In this document: positions 32,977 through 42,180 of the stretch, in pieces | How the letters are laid out: every line of letters starts with the position of its first letter | Position numbering within the stretch: position 1 is the stretch's first letter | Assembly: GCF_036346875.1 (NCBI RefSeq) | Contig: NZ_CP107852.1 | Location: forward strand, 4,030,001 to 4,094,000 | DNA length: 64,000 nucleotides | From: Nocardia sp. NBC_00508 | GTDB taxonomy: Bacteria > Actinomycetota > Actinomycetes > Mycobacteriales > Mycobacteriaceae | Reading direction: 5' to 3' | The notes under the pieces: generated by a model | The model's database searches: none | Told to the model about the DNA's origin: nothing | The model's input: the letters and a program-made list of their open reading frames with translations, nothing else | Translations under genes and position numbers: made by a program

Positions 32977-33900
32977 GTGCGACGTGTCTCAGGCTTTTCC
33001 TTGCTCGTCGTTCTGCTCGCCGTGATGTGCGCCGCCACGGCAGGCTCGGCGCACGCGCAGGAGCGATATCCGGTCGACTACAACTTCTTCGCGGGCATCC
33101 CAGCTGAGCTGGCGAACCCGGGCGGTTCCCCGCCCGGCGCCAACAACTGGTCCTGCCGGCCCAGCGCTGCGCACCCGAACCCCGTTGTTCTCGTGCACGG
33201 CACAGGTGGTGGTCCACAGACGAATTGGGGCGTGTACGCGCCGCTGCTGGCCAACGAGGGCTACTGCGTGTACGCGGGCACCTTCGGCAACTACAACCTG
33301 CCCTGGCCCGCCTCGGCCATCGGCGGCATGCTCCCGATCGAGCAGAGCGCGGCACAGCTCGCCACGTTCGTGGGCCGGGTGCTCGCCGCGACCGGCGCGG
33401 CCCAGGTCGACCTCATCGGCCACTCCCAGGGCAATTTCATCGGCAACTACTTCGTCAAGCGGCTCGGCGGCGCGGCGAAGGTGGACAAGCTGGTCGGACT
33501 GGCCCCGCCCTGGCTCGGCTCGAACGCGGGCGGCATGGCGGAACTCAACGACTGGGGCACGCGGCTCGGCCTCGGCCCGGTCTTCGACGCGGTGGCCGGA
33601 TCGCCATGCCAGGCATGCCGCCAGGTGTTGCAAGGATCGGAGTTCGTGCGCGCGCTCAACAAGGACGGCGTCTACCACCCCGACGTGACTTATACGAATA
33701 TCGCCACCGTGCTGGACGAGATGGTCGTGCCCTACACCGCGGGGCTGGTCGCCGGGCCCGGCGTCACGAACATCGTGGTTCAGCAGGGATGCGCGACGGA
33801 CTACTCTGGGCATACGGGCATAGCGGGCAGTCCGAGGGCCGCGACCTACGTGCTCAACGCGCTCGATCCCGCCCATCCTCGCCCGGTGCCCTGCGGTTAG
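32977..33900 (+). CDS. secreted alpha/beta-fold lipase/esterase
   Basis: 307 residues from GTG with GGAGG upstream. A signal peptide (about 1-27, cleavage after SAHA) exports it. HGTGGGPQTNWGVYAPLL is the oxyanion-hole region, and GHSQGN carries the nucleophile Ser. The catalytic His is likely in DYSGHTGI. Four Cys in the mature protein suggest disulfides. It resembles class I.7/EstA-like extracellular triacylglycerol lipases of actinobacteria. Substrate unknown. Confidence 0.9.
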   Translation: MRRVSGFSLLVVLLAVMCAATAGSAHAQERYPVDYNFFAGIPAELANPGGSPPGANNWSCRPSAAHPNPVVLVHGTGGGPQTNWGVYAPLLANEGYCVYAGTFGNYNLPWPASAIGGMLPIEQSAAQLATFVGRVLAATGAAQVDLIGHSQGNFIGNYFVKRLGGAAKVDKLVGLAPPWLGSNAGGMAELNDWGTRLGLGPVFDAVAGSPCQACRQVLQGSEFVRALNKDGVYHPDVTYTNIATVLDEMVVPYTAGLVAGPGVTNIVVQQGCATDYSGHTGIAGSPRAATYVLNALDPAHPRPVPCG

Positions 33901-34207
33901 ACGCTCTACACCGGGTAGGCAACCGGGGTTCTCCGTGCGCGTCGCAGATTCGGTCGTCGGGCAGCCTGTTCGCTGAGGGCAAAACCTGGCCGGAAACGAA
34001 TCCCGCGACGCCCACGTTGTGAGTGAATGACCGTGCTGTCGCCGGTCGGCAATAGGGTGGACTGGCGACGGCGGCATCCCCCGCCAACTAGAGTGGAGAC
34101 GCGGGGGCCGCAACCCCCGGGCTTCATGGCAGGCTGACGCCCACGGTTGTACACAGCACACTGCGACGTCTGTTGCCAGAATGTCGGAGCAGGAGAGTGA
34201 GGGAGCG
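33901..34207 (+). promoter_or_regulatory. clpC1 upstream region with ClgR-like box, stress-sigma-type promoter and hairpin
   Basis: 307 nt without a gene. TTCGCTGAGGGCAAAA at 33969-33984 matches the ClgR consensus (CGCYNANRGCGWWS) except at two positions. GGAAAC (33992-33997) and GTTG (34016-34019), 18 nt apart, resemble an SigH/SigE promoter. CGGGGG-CCGCAA-CCCCCG at 34102-34119 can form a GC-rich hairpin in the leader. The matches are seen; binding is inferred from known regulation of clpC in corynebacteria and mycobacteria. Confidence 0.55.
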
Positions 34208-36763
34208 ATGTTCGAGAGGTTCACCGACCGCGCGAGGCGTGTCGTTGTCCTGGCCCAGGAAGAGGCCCGGATGCTCAACCACAACTACATCGGCACCGAG
34301 CACATCCTGCTGGGGCTGATCCACGAGGGTGAGGGCGTCGCGGCCAAGTCGCTGGAGTCGCTCGGCATTTCGCTGGAAGGCGTGCGCAGCCAGGTGGAGG
34401 AGATCATCGGTCAGGGCCAGCAGGCCCCGTCCGGGCACATCCCGTTCACCCCGCGCGCCAAGAAGGTACTGGAGCTGAGCCTTCGCGAGGCGCTGCAACT
34501 CGGCCACAACTACATCGGCACCGAGCACATCCTGCTCGGCCTCATCCGCGAGGGCGAGGGCGTGGCGGCGCAGGTGCTGGTGAAGCTGGGCGCCGATCTC
34601 AACCGCGTGCGTCAGCAGGTCATCCAACTGCTGTCCGGGTACCAGGGCAAGGAGCCGGTCGAGTCCGGCTCGCGCGGTGAGGCGGGCACCCCGTCCACCT
34701 CGCTGGTGCTCGACCAGTTCGGCCGCAATCTGACCCAGGCCGCGCTGGAGGGCAAGCTCGACCCGGTCATCGGCCGCTCGAAGGAGATCGAGCGCGTCAT
34801 GCAGGTGCTCAGCCGCCGTACCAAGAACAACCCGGTGCTGATCGGCGAGCCCGGCGTCGGTAAGACCGCCGTGGTGGAGGGTCTCGCGCAGGCCATCGTC
34901 AACGGCGAGGTTCCCGAGACGCTGAAGGACAAGCAGCTCTACACGCTCGATCTGGGCTCCCTGGTCGCGGGCAGCCGCTACCGCGGTGATTTCGAAGAGC
35001 GCCTGAAGAAGGTGCTCAAGGAGATCAATACCCGCGGCGACATCATCCTGTTCATCGACGAGCTGCACACGCTGGTCGGCGCGGGCGCCGCCGAGGGCGC
35101 CATCGACGCGGCCTCGATCCTGAAGCCGAAGCTGGCCCGCGGCGAGCTACAGACCATCGGCGCGACCACCCTCGACGAGTACCGCAAGTACATCGAGAAG
35201 GACGCCGCCCTCGAGCGCCGGTTCCAGCCGGTGCAGGTGGGCGAGCCGACGGTCGAGCACACCATCAACATCCTCAAGGGTCTGCGCGACCGCTACGAGG
35301 CGCACCACCGGGTCTCCATCACCGACGGCGCACTGGTGGCCGCCGCGACCCTGGCCGACCGCTACATCAACGACCGGTTCCTGCCGGACAAGGCGATCGA
35401 CCTGATCGACGAGGCCGGTGCGCGCATGCGCATCCGTCGCATGACCGCTCCGCCGGACCTGCGCGAGTTCGACGACAAGATCGCCGAGGCGCGCCGGGAG
35501 AAGGAGTCCGCGATCGACGCGCAGGACTTCGAGAAGGCCGCGCGGCTGCGCGACAAGGAGAAGCAGCTCGTCGCCAAGCGGGCCGAGCGGGAGAAGCAGT
35601 GGCGCTCGGGTGATCTGGACGTCGTGGCCGAGGTCGACGACGAGCAGATCGCCGAGGTGCTGGCGAACTGGACCGGTATCCCGGTGTTCAAGCTCACCGA
35701 GGAGGAGACCACCCGTCTGCTCCGCATGGAGGACGAGCTGCACAAGCGGATCATCGGCCAGGAGGACGCGGTCAAGGCCGTCTCCAAGGCGATTCGCCGC
35801 ACCCGCGCCGGCCTGAAGGATCCGAAGCGCCCGTCCGGCTCGTTCATCTTCGCCGGTCCGTCCGGTGTCGGTAAGACCGAGCTGTCCAAGGCGCTGGCGA
35901 ACTTCCTGTTCGGCGACGACGACGCGCTCATTCAGATCGACATGGGCGAGTTCCACGACCGCTTCACCGCCTCGCGGCTGTTCGGTGCCCCTCCGGGCTA
36001 CGTCGGCTACGAGGAGGGCGGCCAGCTCACCGAGAAGGTGCGTCGCAAGCCGTTCTCGGTCGTGCTGTTCGACGAGATCGAGAAGGCCCATCAGGAGATC
36101 TACAACACCCTGTTGCAGGTCCTGGAGGACGGCCGCCTCACCGACGGCCAGGGCCGGACCGTGGACTTCAAGAACACGGTGCTGATCTTCACCTCGAACC
36201 TCGGCACCTCGGACATCTCGAAGGCCGTCGGCCTGGGCTTCACGCAGTCCAACAGCGAGGGCTCGAACTACGAGCGGATGAAGCTCAAGGTCAACGACGA
36301 GCTGAAGAAGCACTTCCGGCCCGAGTTCCTCAACCGCATCGACGATGTGATCGTCTTCCACCAGCTCACCACCGACCAGATCGTCGAGATGGTGGACCTG
36401 ATGATCAACCGCGTCGCCACGCAGCTGAAGAACAAGGACATGGCGATCGAGCTCACCGATAACGCCAAGAACCTGCTGGCCAAGCGTGGCTTCGATCCCG
36501 TGCTCGGTGCCCGGCCACTGCGCCGCACCATCCAGCGCGAGATCGAGGACCAGCTGTCGGAGAAGATCCTCTTCGGCGAGATCGGCCCTGGCCAGACCAT
36601 CGCGGTCGATGTCGAGGGCTGGGACGGCGAGGGCTCCGGCGAGGACGCCAAGTTCACCTTCACCGGCAAGGCGAAGTTGACCAAGGCCGCCGCCGAGGAG
36701 AAGCCCGAAGTCGTGCTGACCGGCGCGGCGGAAGGCTCCGCGGAGGCAGCTTCCGGCGAGTAA
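34208..36763 (+). CDS. clpC1: ATP-dependent Clp protease ATP-binding subunit ClpC1
   Basis: 851 residues; hexameric AAA+ unfoldase feeding ClpP1P2. Two N-terminal Clp_N repeats (about 2-145) each begin with NHNYIGTEHILLGLI. AAA1 has Walker A GEPGVGKT at about 216 and Walker B ILFIDELH. The coiled-coil/UVR region is at about 410-470. AAA2 has GPSGVGKT at about 551 and VLFDEIEKAH. The ClpP-loop and C-terminal D2-small domain follow. ATG 34208 gives the conserved MFERFTDRARR; the RBS GGGAG is close. An N-terminal extension to 34181 is possible but not conserved. Confidence 0.97.
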   Translation: MFERFTDRARRVVVLAQEEARMLNHNYIGTEHILLGLIHEGEGVAAKSLESLGISLEGVRSQVEEIIGQGQQAPSGHIPFTPRAKKVLELSLREALQLGHNYIGTEHILLGLIREGEGVAAQVLVKLGADLNRVRQQVIQLLSGYQGKEPVESGSRGEAGTPSTSLVLDQFGRNLTQAALEGKLDPVIGRSKEIERVMQVLSRRTKNNPVLIGEPGVGKTAVVEGLAQAIVNGEVPETLKDKQLYTLDLGSLVAGSRYRGDFEERLKKVLKEINTRGDIILFIDELHTLVGAGAAEGAIDAASILKPKLARGELQTIGATTLDEYRKYIEKDAALERRFQPVQVGEPTVEHTINILKGLRDRYEAHHRVSITDGALVAAATLADRYINDRFLPDKAIDLIDEAGARMRIRRMTAPPDLREFDDKIAEARREKESAIDAQDFEKAARLRDKEKQLVAKRAEREKQWRSGDLDVVAEVDDEQIAEVLANWTGIPVFKLTEEETTRLLRMEDELHKRIIGQEDAVKAVSKAIRRTRAGLKDPKRPSGSFIFAGPSGVGKTELSKALANFLFGDDDALIQIDMGEFHDRFTASRLFGAPPGYVGYEEGGQLTEKVRRKPFSVVLFDEIEKAHQEIYNTLLQVLEDGRLTDGQGRTVDFKNTVLIFTSNLGTSDISKAVGLGFTQSNSEGSNYERMKLKVNDELKKHFRPEFLNRIDDVIVFHQLTTDQIVEMVDLMINRVATQLKNKDMAIELTDNAKNLLAKRGFDPVLGARPLRRTIQREIEDQLSEKILFGEIGPGQTIAVDVEGWDGEGSGEDAKFTFTGKAKLTKAAAEEKPEVVLTGAAEGSAEAASGE

Positions 36764-36777
36764 GTCGCGAATCAAAG

Positions 36778-36817
36778 GGGCTCGTACCACCTGTAGTCGG
36801 TGGTACGAGCCCTTATT
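36778..36817 (+). terminator. terminator after clpC1
   Basis: Perfect 14-bp stem GGGCTCGTACCACC (36778-36791) / GGTGGTACGAGCCC (36799-36812) with a 7-nt loop, then TTATTC. Confidence 0.9.
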
Positions 36818-36887
36818 CGTCGCACGATGCCCGGCGGCGGAGCGAGTACCTTGGGTGGGGTTCGTGAAACCGACACGGGGGTGTGCA

Positions 36888-37532
36888 ATGACCAATCCGG
36901 ATTCGACCCTGATCGCTGTTCTGCTGGACCGTTCCGGCTCCATGCAGTCGATCAAGTCCGACACCGAAGGCGGGTTCGCCGCCTATATCGAGCAGCAGCG
37001 CGAGGTGCCGAAGAGCATCGAGGTGACGCTGGCGCAATTCGACACCGAATACGAATGCCTCTACGCGAATCGGCCGATCGCCGAGGTGCCGCCGCCGAGC
37101 CTACAGCCGCGCGGGATGACCGCCCTGTACGACGCGGTCGGCAAACTGGTCACCGACGTGGGCGCGGACCTCGCGAAGCGGCCCGAGCAGGAGCGACCGG
37201 GAACTGTCATCGTCGTCGTGCTCACCGATGGGCACGAGAACTCCAGTAAGGAATGGTCGCACGCTGCGGTGAAATCGCTCATCACCCAGCAGCAGGATGT
37301 CTACAACTGGACTTTCCTCTTCCTCGGCGCAAACATGGACGCGGTGGCGATCGGCACCGAGATGGGCTTCGCCCCAGGGCAGTCGATCACCTACGCCGCG
37401 GCGCCGGGTGGCGTGAGCGGTGCATTCGGCGCTGCCGCCGCGTACTCCACGCGCGCGCAGTCCGCACCGGTGGGGGCCCCGCGCCCCGTCTTCACCGAAG
37501 CCGAACGCCGACAGGCGAATCCGGAAAGCTGA
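36888..37532 (+). CDS. von Willebrand factor A domain protein
   Basis: 214 residues. The MIDAS metal motif DRSGSMQS is at about residues 13-20, with the Thr and Asp partners in GMTALYDAVG and LTDGHEN. There is no signal or membrane segment, so it is cytosolic. VWA proteins of this short kind are common in actinobacteria and often partner with MoxR ATPases, but none is adjacent here. The C-terminal about 40 residues are Ala/Ser/Pro-rich. Confidence 0.85.
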   Translation: MTNPDSTLIAVLLDRSGSMQSIKSDTEGGFAAYIEQQREVPKSIEVTLAQFDTEYECLYANRPIAEVPPPSLQPRGMTALYDAVGKLVTDVGADLAKRPEQERPGTVIVVVLTDGHENSSKEWSHAAVKSLITQQQDVYNWTFLFLGANMDAVAIGTEMGFAPGQSITYAAAPGGVSGAFGAAAAYSTRAQSAPVGAPRPVFTEAERRQANPES

Positions 37533-37628
37533 CAACGGACCGGTCCCTTGCGGAGTCGTCCGGACCGAACCGGGGTCGATCATCGGCTACGGTTCGCTCA
37601 CCAGCGGTCTCGTGGTGGCGGGAGACCA

Positions 37629-38336
37629 CTATTGCCAGCCTGGGCGGACCAGGCCGGATTCGTAGGCCATGACCACGAGTTGGGTTCGGTCTCTTGCGTT
37701 CAGTTTGGTGAGGATACGGCTGACGTGGGTGCGTGCCGTGGCGGGGCTCATGAAGAGACGTTCGCCGATTTCGGCGTTGGTGAGGCCCTCGGCGACCAGG
37801 GCCATCACCTCGCGCTCGCGCTCGGTGAGTTCGGCGAGGGTCGCGGGCGGTGGCGTCTTCGCGCGCGCGGAGAACTCCGCGATCAGCCTGCGGGTGACGC
37901 CGGGGGACAGCAGGGCATCGCCGGCCGCGACGACGCGAACGGCGCGCACCAGATCGGCCGGCTCGGTGTGTTTGACGAGAAATCCCGTCGCCCCGGAGCG
38001 CATCGCCTCGAAGACGTACTCGTCGAGCTCGAAGGTGGTCAGCACGACCACTCGCACCTCGGCGAGTTTCGCGTCCTCGGCGATCATGCGAGTGGCGGCC
38101 AGGCCGTCCAGGATCGGCATGCGGATGTCCATCAGCACCACGTCCGGGTGAAGGCTGCGGGTCATGCGCACCGCCTGCTCACCGTTGTCCGCCTCGCCGA
38201 CCACCTCGATACCGTCCTGGGCCTCCAGCAGTGCGACGAAACCGCCGCGCACCAGCGCCTGGTCGTCGGCCACCAAGACCTGGATGCTCGCCTGCCCGGC
38301 TGCGCCACCGGCCTGCGCGCCGTCGTGGTCATGCAT
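37629..38336 (-). CDS. NarL/FixJ-family response regulator
   Basis: 235 residues. The receiver domain (about 18-135) has the acidic pocket ADDQ, the phosphoacceptor Asp in VVLMDIRMP and the conserved Lys in FLVKH. The C-terminal LuxR HTH (about 168-225) has LTEREREVMALVAEGLTNAE. The N-terminus MHDHDGAQAGGAAG is an unusual extension. A sequence resembling its first codons and RBS is repeated 178 bases upstream, at 38514. Pairs with the sensor kinase encoded upstream and probably regulates the divergent ABC exporter. Confidence 0.93.
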   Translation of the reverse strand: MHDHDGAQAGGAAGQASIQVLVADDQALVRGGFVALLEAQDGIEVVGEADNGEQAVRMTRSLHPDVVLMDIRMPILDGLAATRMIAEDAKLAEVRVVVLTTFELDEYVFEAMRSGATGFLVKHTEPADLVRAVRVVAAGDALLSPGVTRRLIAEFSARAKTPPPATLAELTEREREVMALVAEGLTNAEIGERLFMSPATARTHVSRILTKLNARDRTQLVVMAYESGLVRPGWQ

Positions 38337-38376
38337 CGGAGCCTCCTCTGCGTCGCCCGGGTCGTTCCGGTGGGCG

Positions 38377-38514
38377 CTATTGCTTTCCAGCGGAGCTACT
38401 CGGTTGCCAGACGTCTGCGGGCTGTACCCGCGCGCTGCCCGGCGCCGTCGCGCTGGGTTGCGCGGTGCGCGATGCCGTGTCGCCCGTCCGGGTGTTGTCG
38501 TGGTGGTCGTGCAT
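38377..38514 (-). CDS. 45-codon ORF between sensor kinase and response regulator
   Basis: Starts ATG 38514 and ends TAG 38377. The product begins MHDHHDNTRTGDTASRTAQP, and its start region (AGGAAACTCCG before ATGCACGACCAC) closely resembles the response regulator's (AGGAGGCTCCG before ATGCATGACCAC). The rest is low-complexity Ala/Ser/Pro/Thr. It may be a relic of partial duplication of the regulator's 5' end or a small translated linker protein. Lies in the 205-nt gap between kinase stop (38542) and regulator start. Confidence 0.4.
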   Translation of the reverse strand: MHDHHDNTRTGDTASRTAQPSATAPGSARVQPADVWQPSSSAGKQ

Positions 38515-38541
38515 CGGAGTTTCCTGTGCCCTCTGCCGGAG

Positions 38542-40149
38542 CTAGTGCTTCACTCGTCCGGCGGATGTGCTCGGCCGCTCGGCGGGCTCGTCCTGCGGAC
38601 CATGAGGTGCGGCCGTACCCGGCTCTTTCGGAGCGGTCATGCTCGGTGTGGTGCTGTTCGGTGTCGTCCCCGATGTCGCCGTAGTGAGTCCAGCCGCTTC
38701 CTGATCGGGCGTGCTCGTTGCCGCTTTGCTCGGGGTGATCGTGCCCGGTGTGGCGCCGGTCGGCGTTGTACCCGGGGATGTCGCATTCGGTTCGGCCGCT
38801 CCTGGGTCGGGTGTCCGGGTGGGCAGCCGTGCCGCGACCCGGAATCCGCCGCTGGGACGGGGGCCTGCCGTGAGCGCGCCGCCGAGTGCGTGCGCCCGCT
38901 CGCGCATGCCGATGATGCCGTTGCCGCCGCTGCCGGAACGGGATGGGGCGCTGGTCGGGCGCGTGTTGTCGACGGTGATGTCGACCGAGTCCGACGTGTA
39001 GCGCACGGTCACCGTGGCGTCGGCGCCGGGCGCGTGCCGGAGCACGTTGGTCAACGATTCCTGGATGATCCGCACCGCCGCCGCGTCCATGACGCTGGGC
39101 AACTGCTGGGCGGTGCCGAGCACTCGGGTGTCGACCGTCAAGCCGGTCGCGCGCGGGAGCTGCAACAGCTCGTCCAAGTCGCTGATGCTCGGTGCGGGAG
39201 CGCGGGGGGCGGGCGGTGGCCCGGCGGCATCGGTGTTCGCCGTGGCGTGTGCGCGACTGTCGCTGTCGCTCGAAGCACCCTCGGCGGCAGACAGGTTGCG
39301 GCCGGTTCGCGAGCTACGGCGGCGCCGACGGTCGTTGTCCTCGTCCGTGCTCGCGGGGGCGTCGTCGGCCGGTTGGTCCCCGGACGCTGCGACCGTTCCG
39401 GAGCGGATCGTGTGCAGCAGCGCGTGCACATCGGCCAGTGCGTCGCGGCTAGCGGCCTTGATCGCGGTCAGCGCGGTCTGCGCCTGCTCGGGTCGCTTGT
39501 CGAGTATCTCCAGCGCCACCGAGGACTGCACGTTGATCATCGACAGGCTGTGCGCCAGCACATCGTGCAATTCGCGGGCGATGGCCAGGCGCTCGTCGCT
39601 GGCTTGCCGCTCGCGCTGCGCTTGCTCGTCCCGGCGCGCGGCCTCGGCGCGCTGTCGGCGCGCGACGAGCACGGCCTTGCGCTGCCTGATCCCTTCGGCT
39701 ACCGACAGCAGCACGGCCAGCCAAGCCATCAGCGCGAAGATCTGCCACAGGTTGGCGGGCCGGCCGAGCGGCGCGGGCACCGGCCAGACCAGGGTGAGAT
39801 AGCCGAGCGGGACGAGCGGGTAAGTCCACCAACGAGATCCGCTGCTCGCGGCGGTCAGAAAGGCGACGACCAGCGAGACGAAGATCGGCCCGTATCCGTA
39901 GCCGCGCACGAAATACGCCAGGCATACGGCCAGGACGACGAACAGCACCGGCACCGGCTGCGCCCGCCGCCAGATGAGCGCCACCGGCCCGGCGAGCAGC
40001 AGCAGATACCCGAGCATATCGAGGGAGTGCACCCCCGTCTGCCGCATGTTCGCGAAGGTGCCCCCGACCACTTGAACCGCGGCCACGACGAGCGCGACCC
40101 CCCAGTCCAAGCCGACCGAGCTCCGATCTGTAATCCCTGCCACCCGCAC
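38542..40149 (-). CDS. two-component sensor histidine kinase (NarL partner type)
   Basis: 535 residues. Five or so membrane segments occupy about 15-155. The HisKA_3 dimerisation domain has the phosphoacceptor His in ELHDVLAHSLSM at about 193. The HATPase domain carries IIQESLTNVLRHAPGA and GIIGMRERAHALGG. A disordered, charged insert (about 255-310) lies between HisKA_3 and HATPase, and the last about 110 residues are a Thr/Pro/Ser/Ala-rich tail; both are unusual for the family. Divergent from the ABC exporter at 40349. Confidence 0.9.
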   Translation of the reverse strand: MRVAGITDRSSVGLDWGVALVVAAVQVVGGTFANMRQTGVHSLDMLGYLLLLAGPVALIWRRAQPVPVLFVVLAVCLAYFVRGYGYGPIFVSLVVAFLTAASSGSRWWTYPLVPLGYLTLVWPVPAPLGRPANLWQIFALMAWLAVLLSVAEGIRQRKAVLVARRQRAEAARRDEQAQRERQASDERLAIARELHDVLAHSLSMINVQSSVALEILDKRPEQAQTALTAIKAASRDALADVHALLHTIRSGTVAASGDQPADDAPASTDEDNDRRRRRSSRTGRNLSAAEGASSDSDSRAHATANTDAAGPPPAPRAPAPSISDLDELLQLPRATGLTVDTRVLGTAQQLPSVMDAAAVRIIQESLTNVLRHAPGADATVTVRYTSDSVDITVDNTRPTSAPSRSGSGGNGIIGMRERAHALGGALTAGPRPSGGFRVAARLPTRTPDPGAAEPNATSPGTTPTGATPGTITPSKAATSTPDQEAAGLTTATSGTTPNSTTPSMTAPKEPGTAAPHGPQDEPAERPSTSAGRVKH

Positions 40150-40348
40150 GCACGTAGCCTATGCGGCTGGGCCGGGATTCGACGTCCGCCTGGGAACGTA
40201 TTTCACGGATATCGCGCCATCGGCATCCGGAATGCGCGCTGGGCGCGGACGGAATTCCGCGGCGGCGCCGCGATAGTTCTCGATACGTACGCCGAACATC
40301 GCTCGGCGACGGATGCCAAGGCCAGGGTCTGCGGCGGATTCTCGGTGC

Positions 40349-41251
40349 ATGACAGATTCGATCGTGGTCACCCGAGGGTTGACCAAACGCTACGGCGACC
40401 ACACCGCGGTCTCCGGTGTCAGCATGAGCGTCGCGTCGGGCGAGATCTACGGGTTCCTCGGCCCGAACGGCGCGGGCAAGACCACCACGCTGCGCATGCT
40501 GGTCGGGCTGATCCGTCCCAGCGCGGGCGCGGCCACGGTGGCGGGGCGCAGTCCGGGTGATCCGGCGGTGGTCCGCCGGATCGGTGTACTCATCGAGGGC
40601 CCCGGTTTCTATCCCTACCTCTCCGGCCGGGACAACCTGCGGGTCCTGGCGAAGTACCGCGGACTCGGCCGAACCGAAGTGGCGGATGCACTACACCGGA
40701 TCGGCCTGGCGTCCCGCGCCGACGACAAATTCCGCACCTACTCGCTGGGCATGAAACAGCGGCTCGGTGTGGGCGCCGCGCTGCTGGGCAGTCCTGATCT
40801 GCTCATCCTGGACGAGCCGACCAACGGCCTGGATCCGGCGGGTATGGCCGAAATGCGGGAGCTGATCACGGATCTGGCCGCCGAGGGCCACACTGTGCTG
40901 CTGTCCAGCCACATGCTCAGCGAGGTGCAGGAGATCTGCGACCGCGTCGGCGTGATCTCGCACGGCACGCTGCTCGCCGAAGCGACGGTCGCGGAGTTGC
41001 GCGGGGCCTCGTCGCTGCTGCTGCGGGCCGAGCCGCTGGAGGTGGCGTTGCCCGTAGTGCGTCGGCTGGTCGGCGAGCGTTCGGCGTTACCGACCGCGAG
41101 CGGTATCAGGATCGAGTCGGACGCCGTCTCCGCGCCCGCGGTGGCGCGTGCCGTTGTGGCGTCGGGCGCGGATCTGCTGGAACTGCGGGTCGACGAGAAA
41201 TCCCTGGAGGAAGTGTTCTTCGAGATGACACGACTGGAGGCGGTGCGATGA
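40349..41251 (+). CDS. ABC transporter ATP-binding protein (drug/peptide exporter type)
   Basis: 300 residues. Walker A GPNGAGKT (about 42-49), signature SLGMKQRLGVGAALLG, Walker B LLILDEPTNGLD and the switch His (LSSHMLSE) are in order. The C-terminal about 80 residues resemble the DUF4162-type extension of DrrA/BcrA exporters. Coupled to its permease by ATGA overlap, and divergent from the two-component system, an arrangement typical of antibiotic- or stress-responsive exporters. Confidence 0.93.
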   Translation: MTDSIVVTRGLTKRYGDHTAVSGVSMSVASGEIYGFLGPNGAGKTTTLRMLVGLIRPSAGAATVAGRSPGDPAVVRRIGVLIEGPGFYPYLSGRDNLRVLAKYRGLGRTEVADALHRIGLASRADDKFRTYSLGMKQRLGVGAALLGSPDLLILDEPTNGLDPAGMAEMRELITDLAAEGHTVLLSSHMLSEVQEICDRVGVISHGTLLAEATVAELRGASSLLLRAEPLEVALPVVRRLVGERSALPTASGIRIESDAVSAPAVARAVVASGADLLELRVDEKSLEEVFFEMTRLEAVR

Positions 41252-42111
41252 ACCGGTTGGTGCTGCGTGATCTGGTGGCGAGCACGAAAGCGGAAATGCT
41301 GCGGCTGCGCAAGTGGCCCGCGTTCTGGATACTCCTGGGCACGTGGATTCTGCTGAATCTCACGTTCGCATACCTGTTCAACTACTTGGCGTATACCTCG
41401 GGCGAATCCGGCCGAATGTCCAATGGGCTGCCTCGCCAGGCGCTGCTGCAGCAGATGTTGCCCGTCGCGGTCCCCGAAGTGTTCACGCAGGGGATGGCGA
41501 TGTTCGGCGGCGCGCTGATGCTCATCCTCGGCGCGCTGACCGTCGGCAGCGGATATGGCTGGGGGACCTGGAAAACCGTGTTCACACAGCGCCCTTCGCG
41601 GGTGTCCACGGTCGCCGCGGTAGTGGTGAGTCTCGCGGTCGTGGTGGTGGGGCTGGTGTGCGTGGCGTTCGTTGCGGATATCGCGATCGCCGGACTGGTC
41701 GCGGTATCGGAGTCACAGCCGCTCACGCCGCCTTCGCTGGACCGGGCGCTGCTCGGAATCCTCACCGGAATAGTGATTCTGGGAATGTGGACGCTGGCGG
41801 GTGCGCTCATCGGCGCGATCGCTCGTGGTCCCGCGCTCGCCGTCGGGCTCGGCTTGGTCTGGGTGCTCGTGGTGGAGAACCTGCTGCGCGGCGTGGCGGG
41901 CATTTTCCCGCCGATCGAGGTCATCACCGATCATCTACCCGGCACGGCGGCGGGGTCGCTGGCCGGGGCGATGCGCACGGTCGACGGACCGGCTACGCCG
42001 GGTGTGCTCGAAGTGCTTTCGCGAAACGAATCTCTGGTCGTGCTGGTGAGCTACCTGGTGCTTTTCGCGGGTGGCACGATCTGGCTGATGCGCGGACGCG
42101 ATCTGGTGTGA
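41248..42111 (+). CDS. ABC transporter permease
   Basis: 287 residues with six hydrophobic segments (about 23-43, 83-105, 124-153, 168-192, 196-215, 258-280), as in ABC-2 type permeases. No signal peptide. It forms the membrane part of the exporter with the ATPase upstream. Substrate unknown. Confidence 0.88.
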   Translation: MNRLVLRDLVASTKAEMLRLRKWPAFWILLGTWILLNLTFAYLFNYLAYTSGESGRMSNGLPRQALLQQMLPVAVPEVFTQGMAMFGGALMLILGALTVGSGYGWGTWKTVFTQRPSRVSTVAAVVVSLAVVVVGLVCVAFVADIAIAGLVAVSESQPLTPPSLDRALLGILTGIVILGMWTLAGALIGAIARGPALAVGLGLVWVLVVENLLRGVAGIFPPIEVITDHLPGTAAGSLAGAMRTVDGPATPGVLEVLSRNESLVVLVSYLVLFAGGTIWLMRGRDLV

Positions 42112-42125
42112 TCAAGAGGGTGTCG

Positions 42126-42158
42126 AAGCCGTTGGCGGAGAGCGTCCGTCAACGGCTT
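42126..42158. terminator. hairpin between convergent permease and TetR genes
   Basis: AAGCCGTTGGCGGA (42126-42139) and TCCGTCAACGGCTT (42145-42158) pair over 14 bases with one G-U, loop GAGCG. Suited to bidirectional termination. Confidence 0.7.
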
Positions 42159-42180
42159 TCGGTCATGTCCGCGTCTCGGG

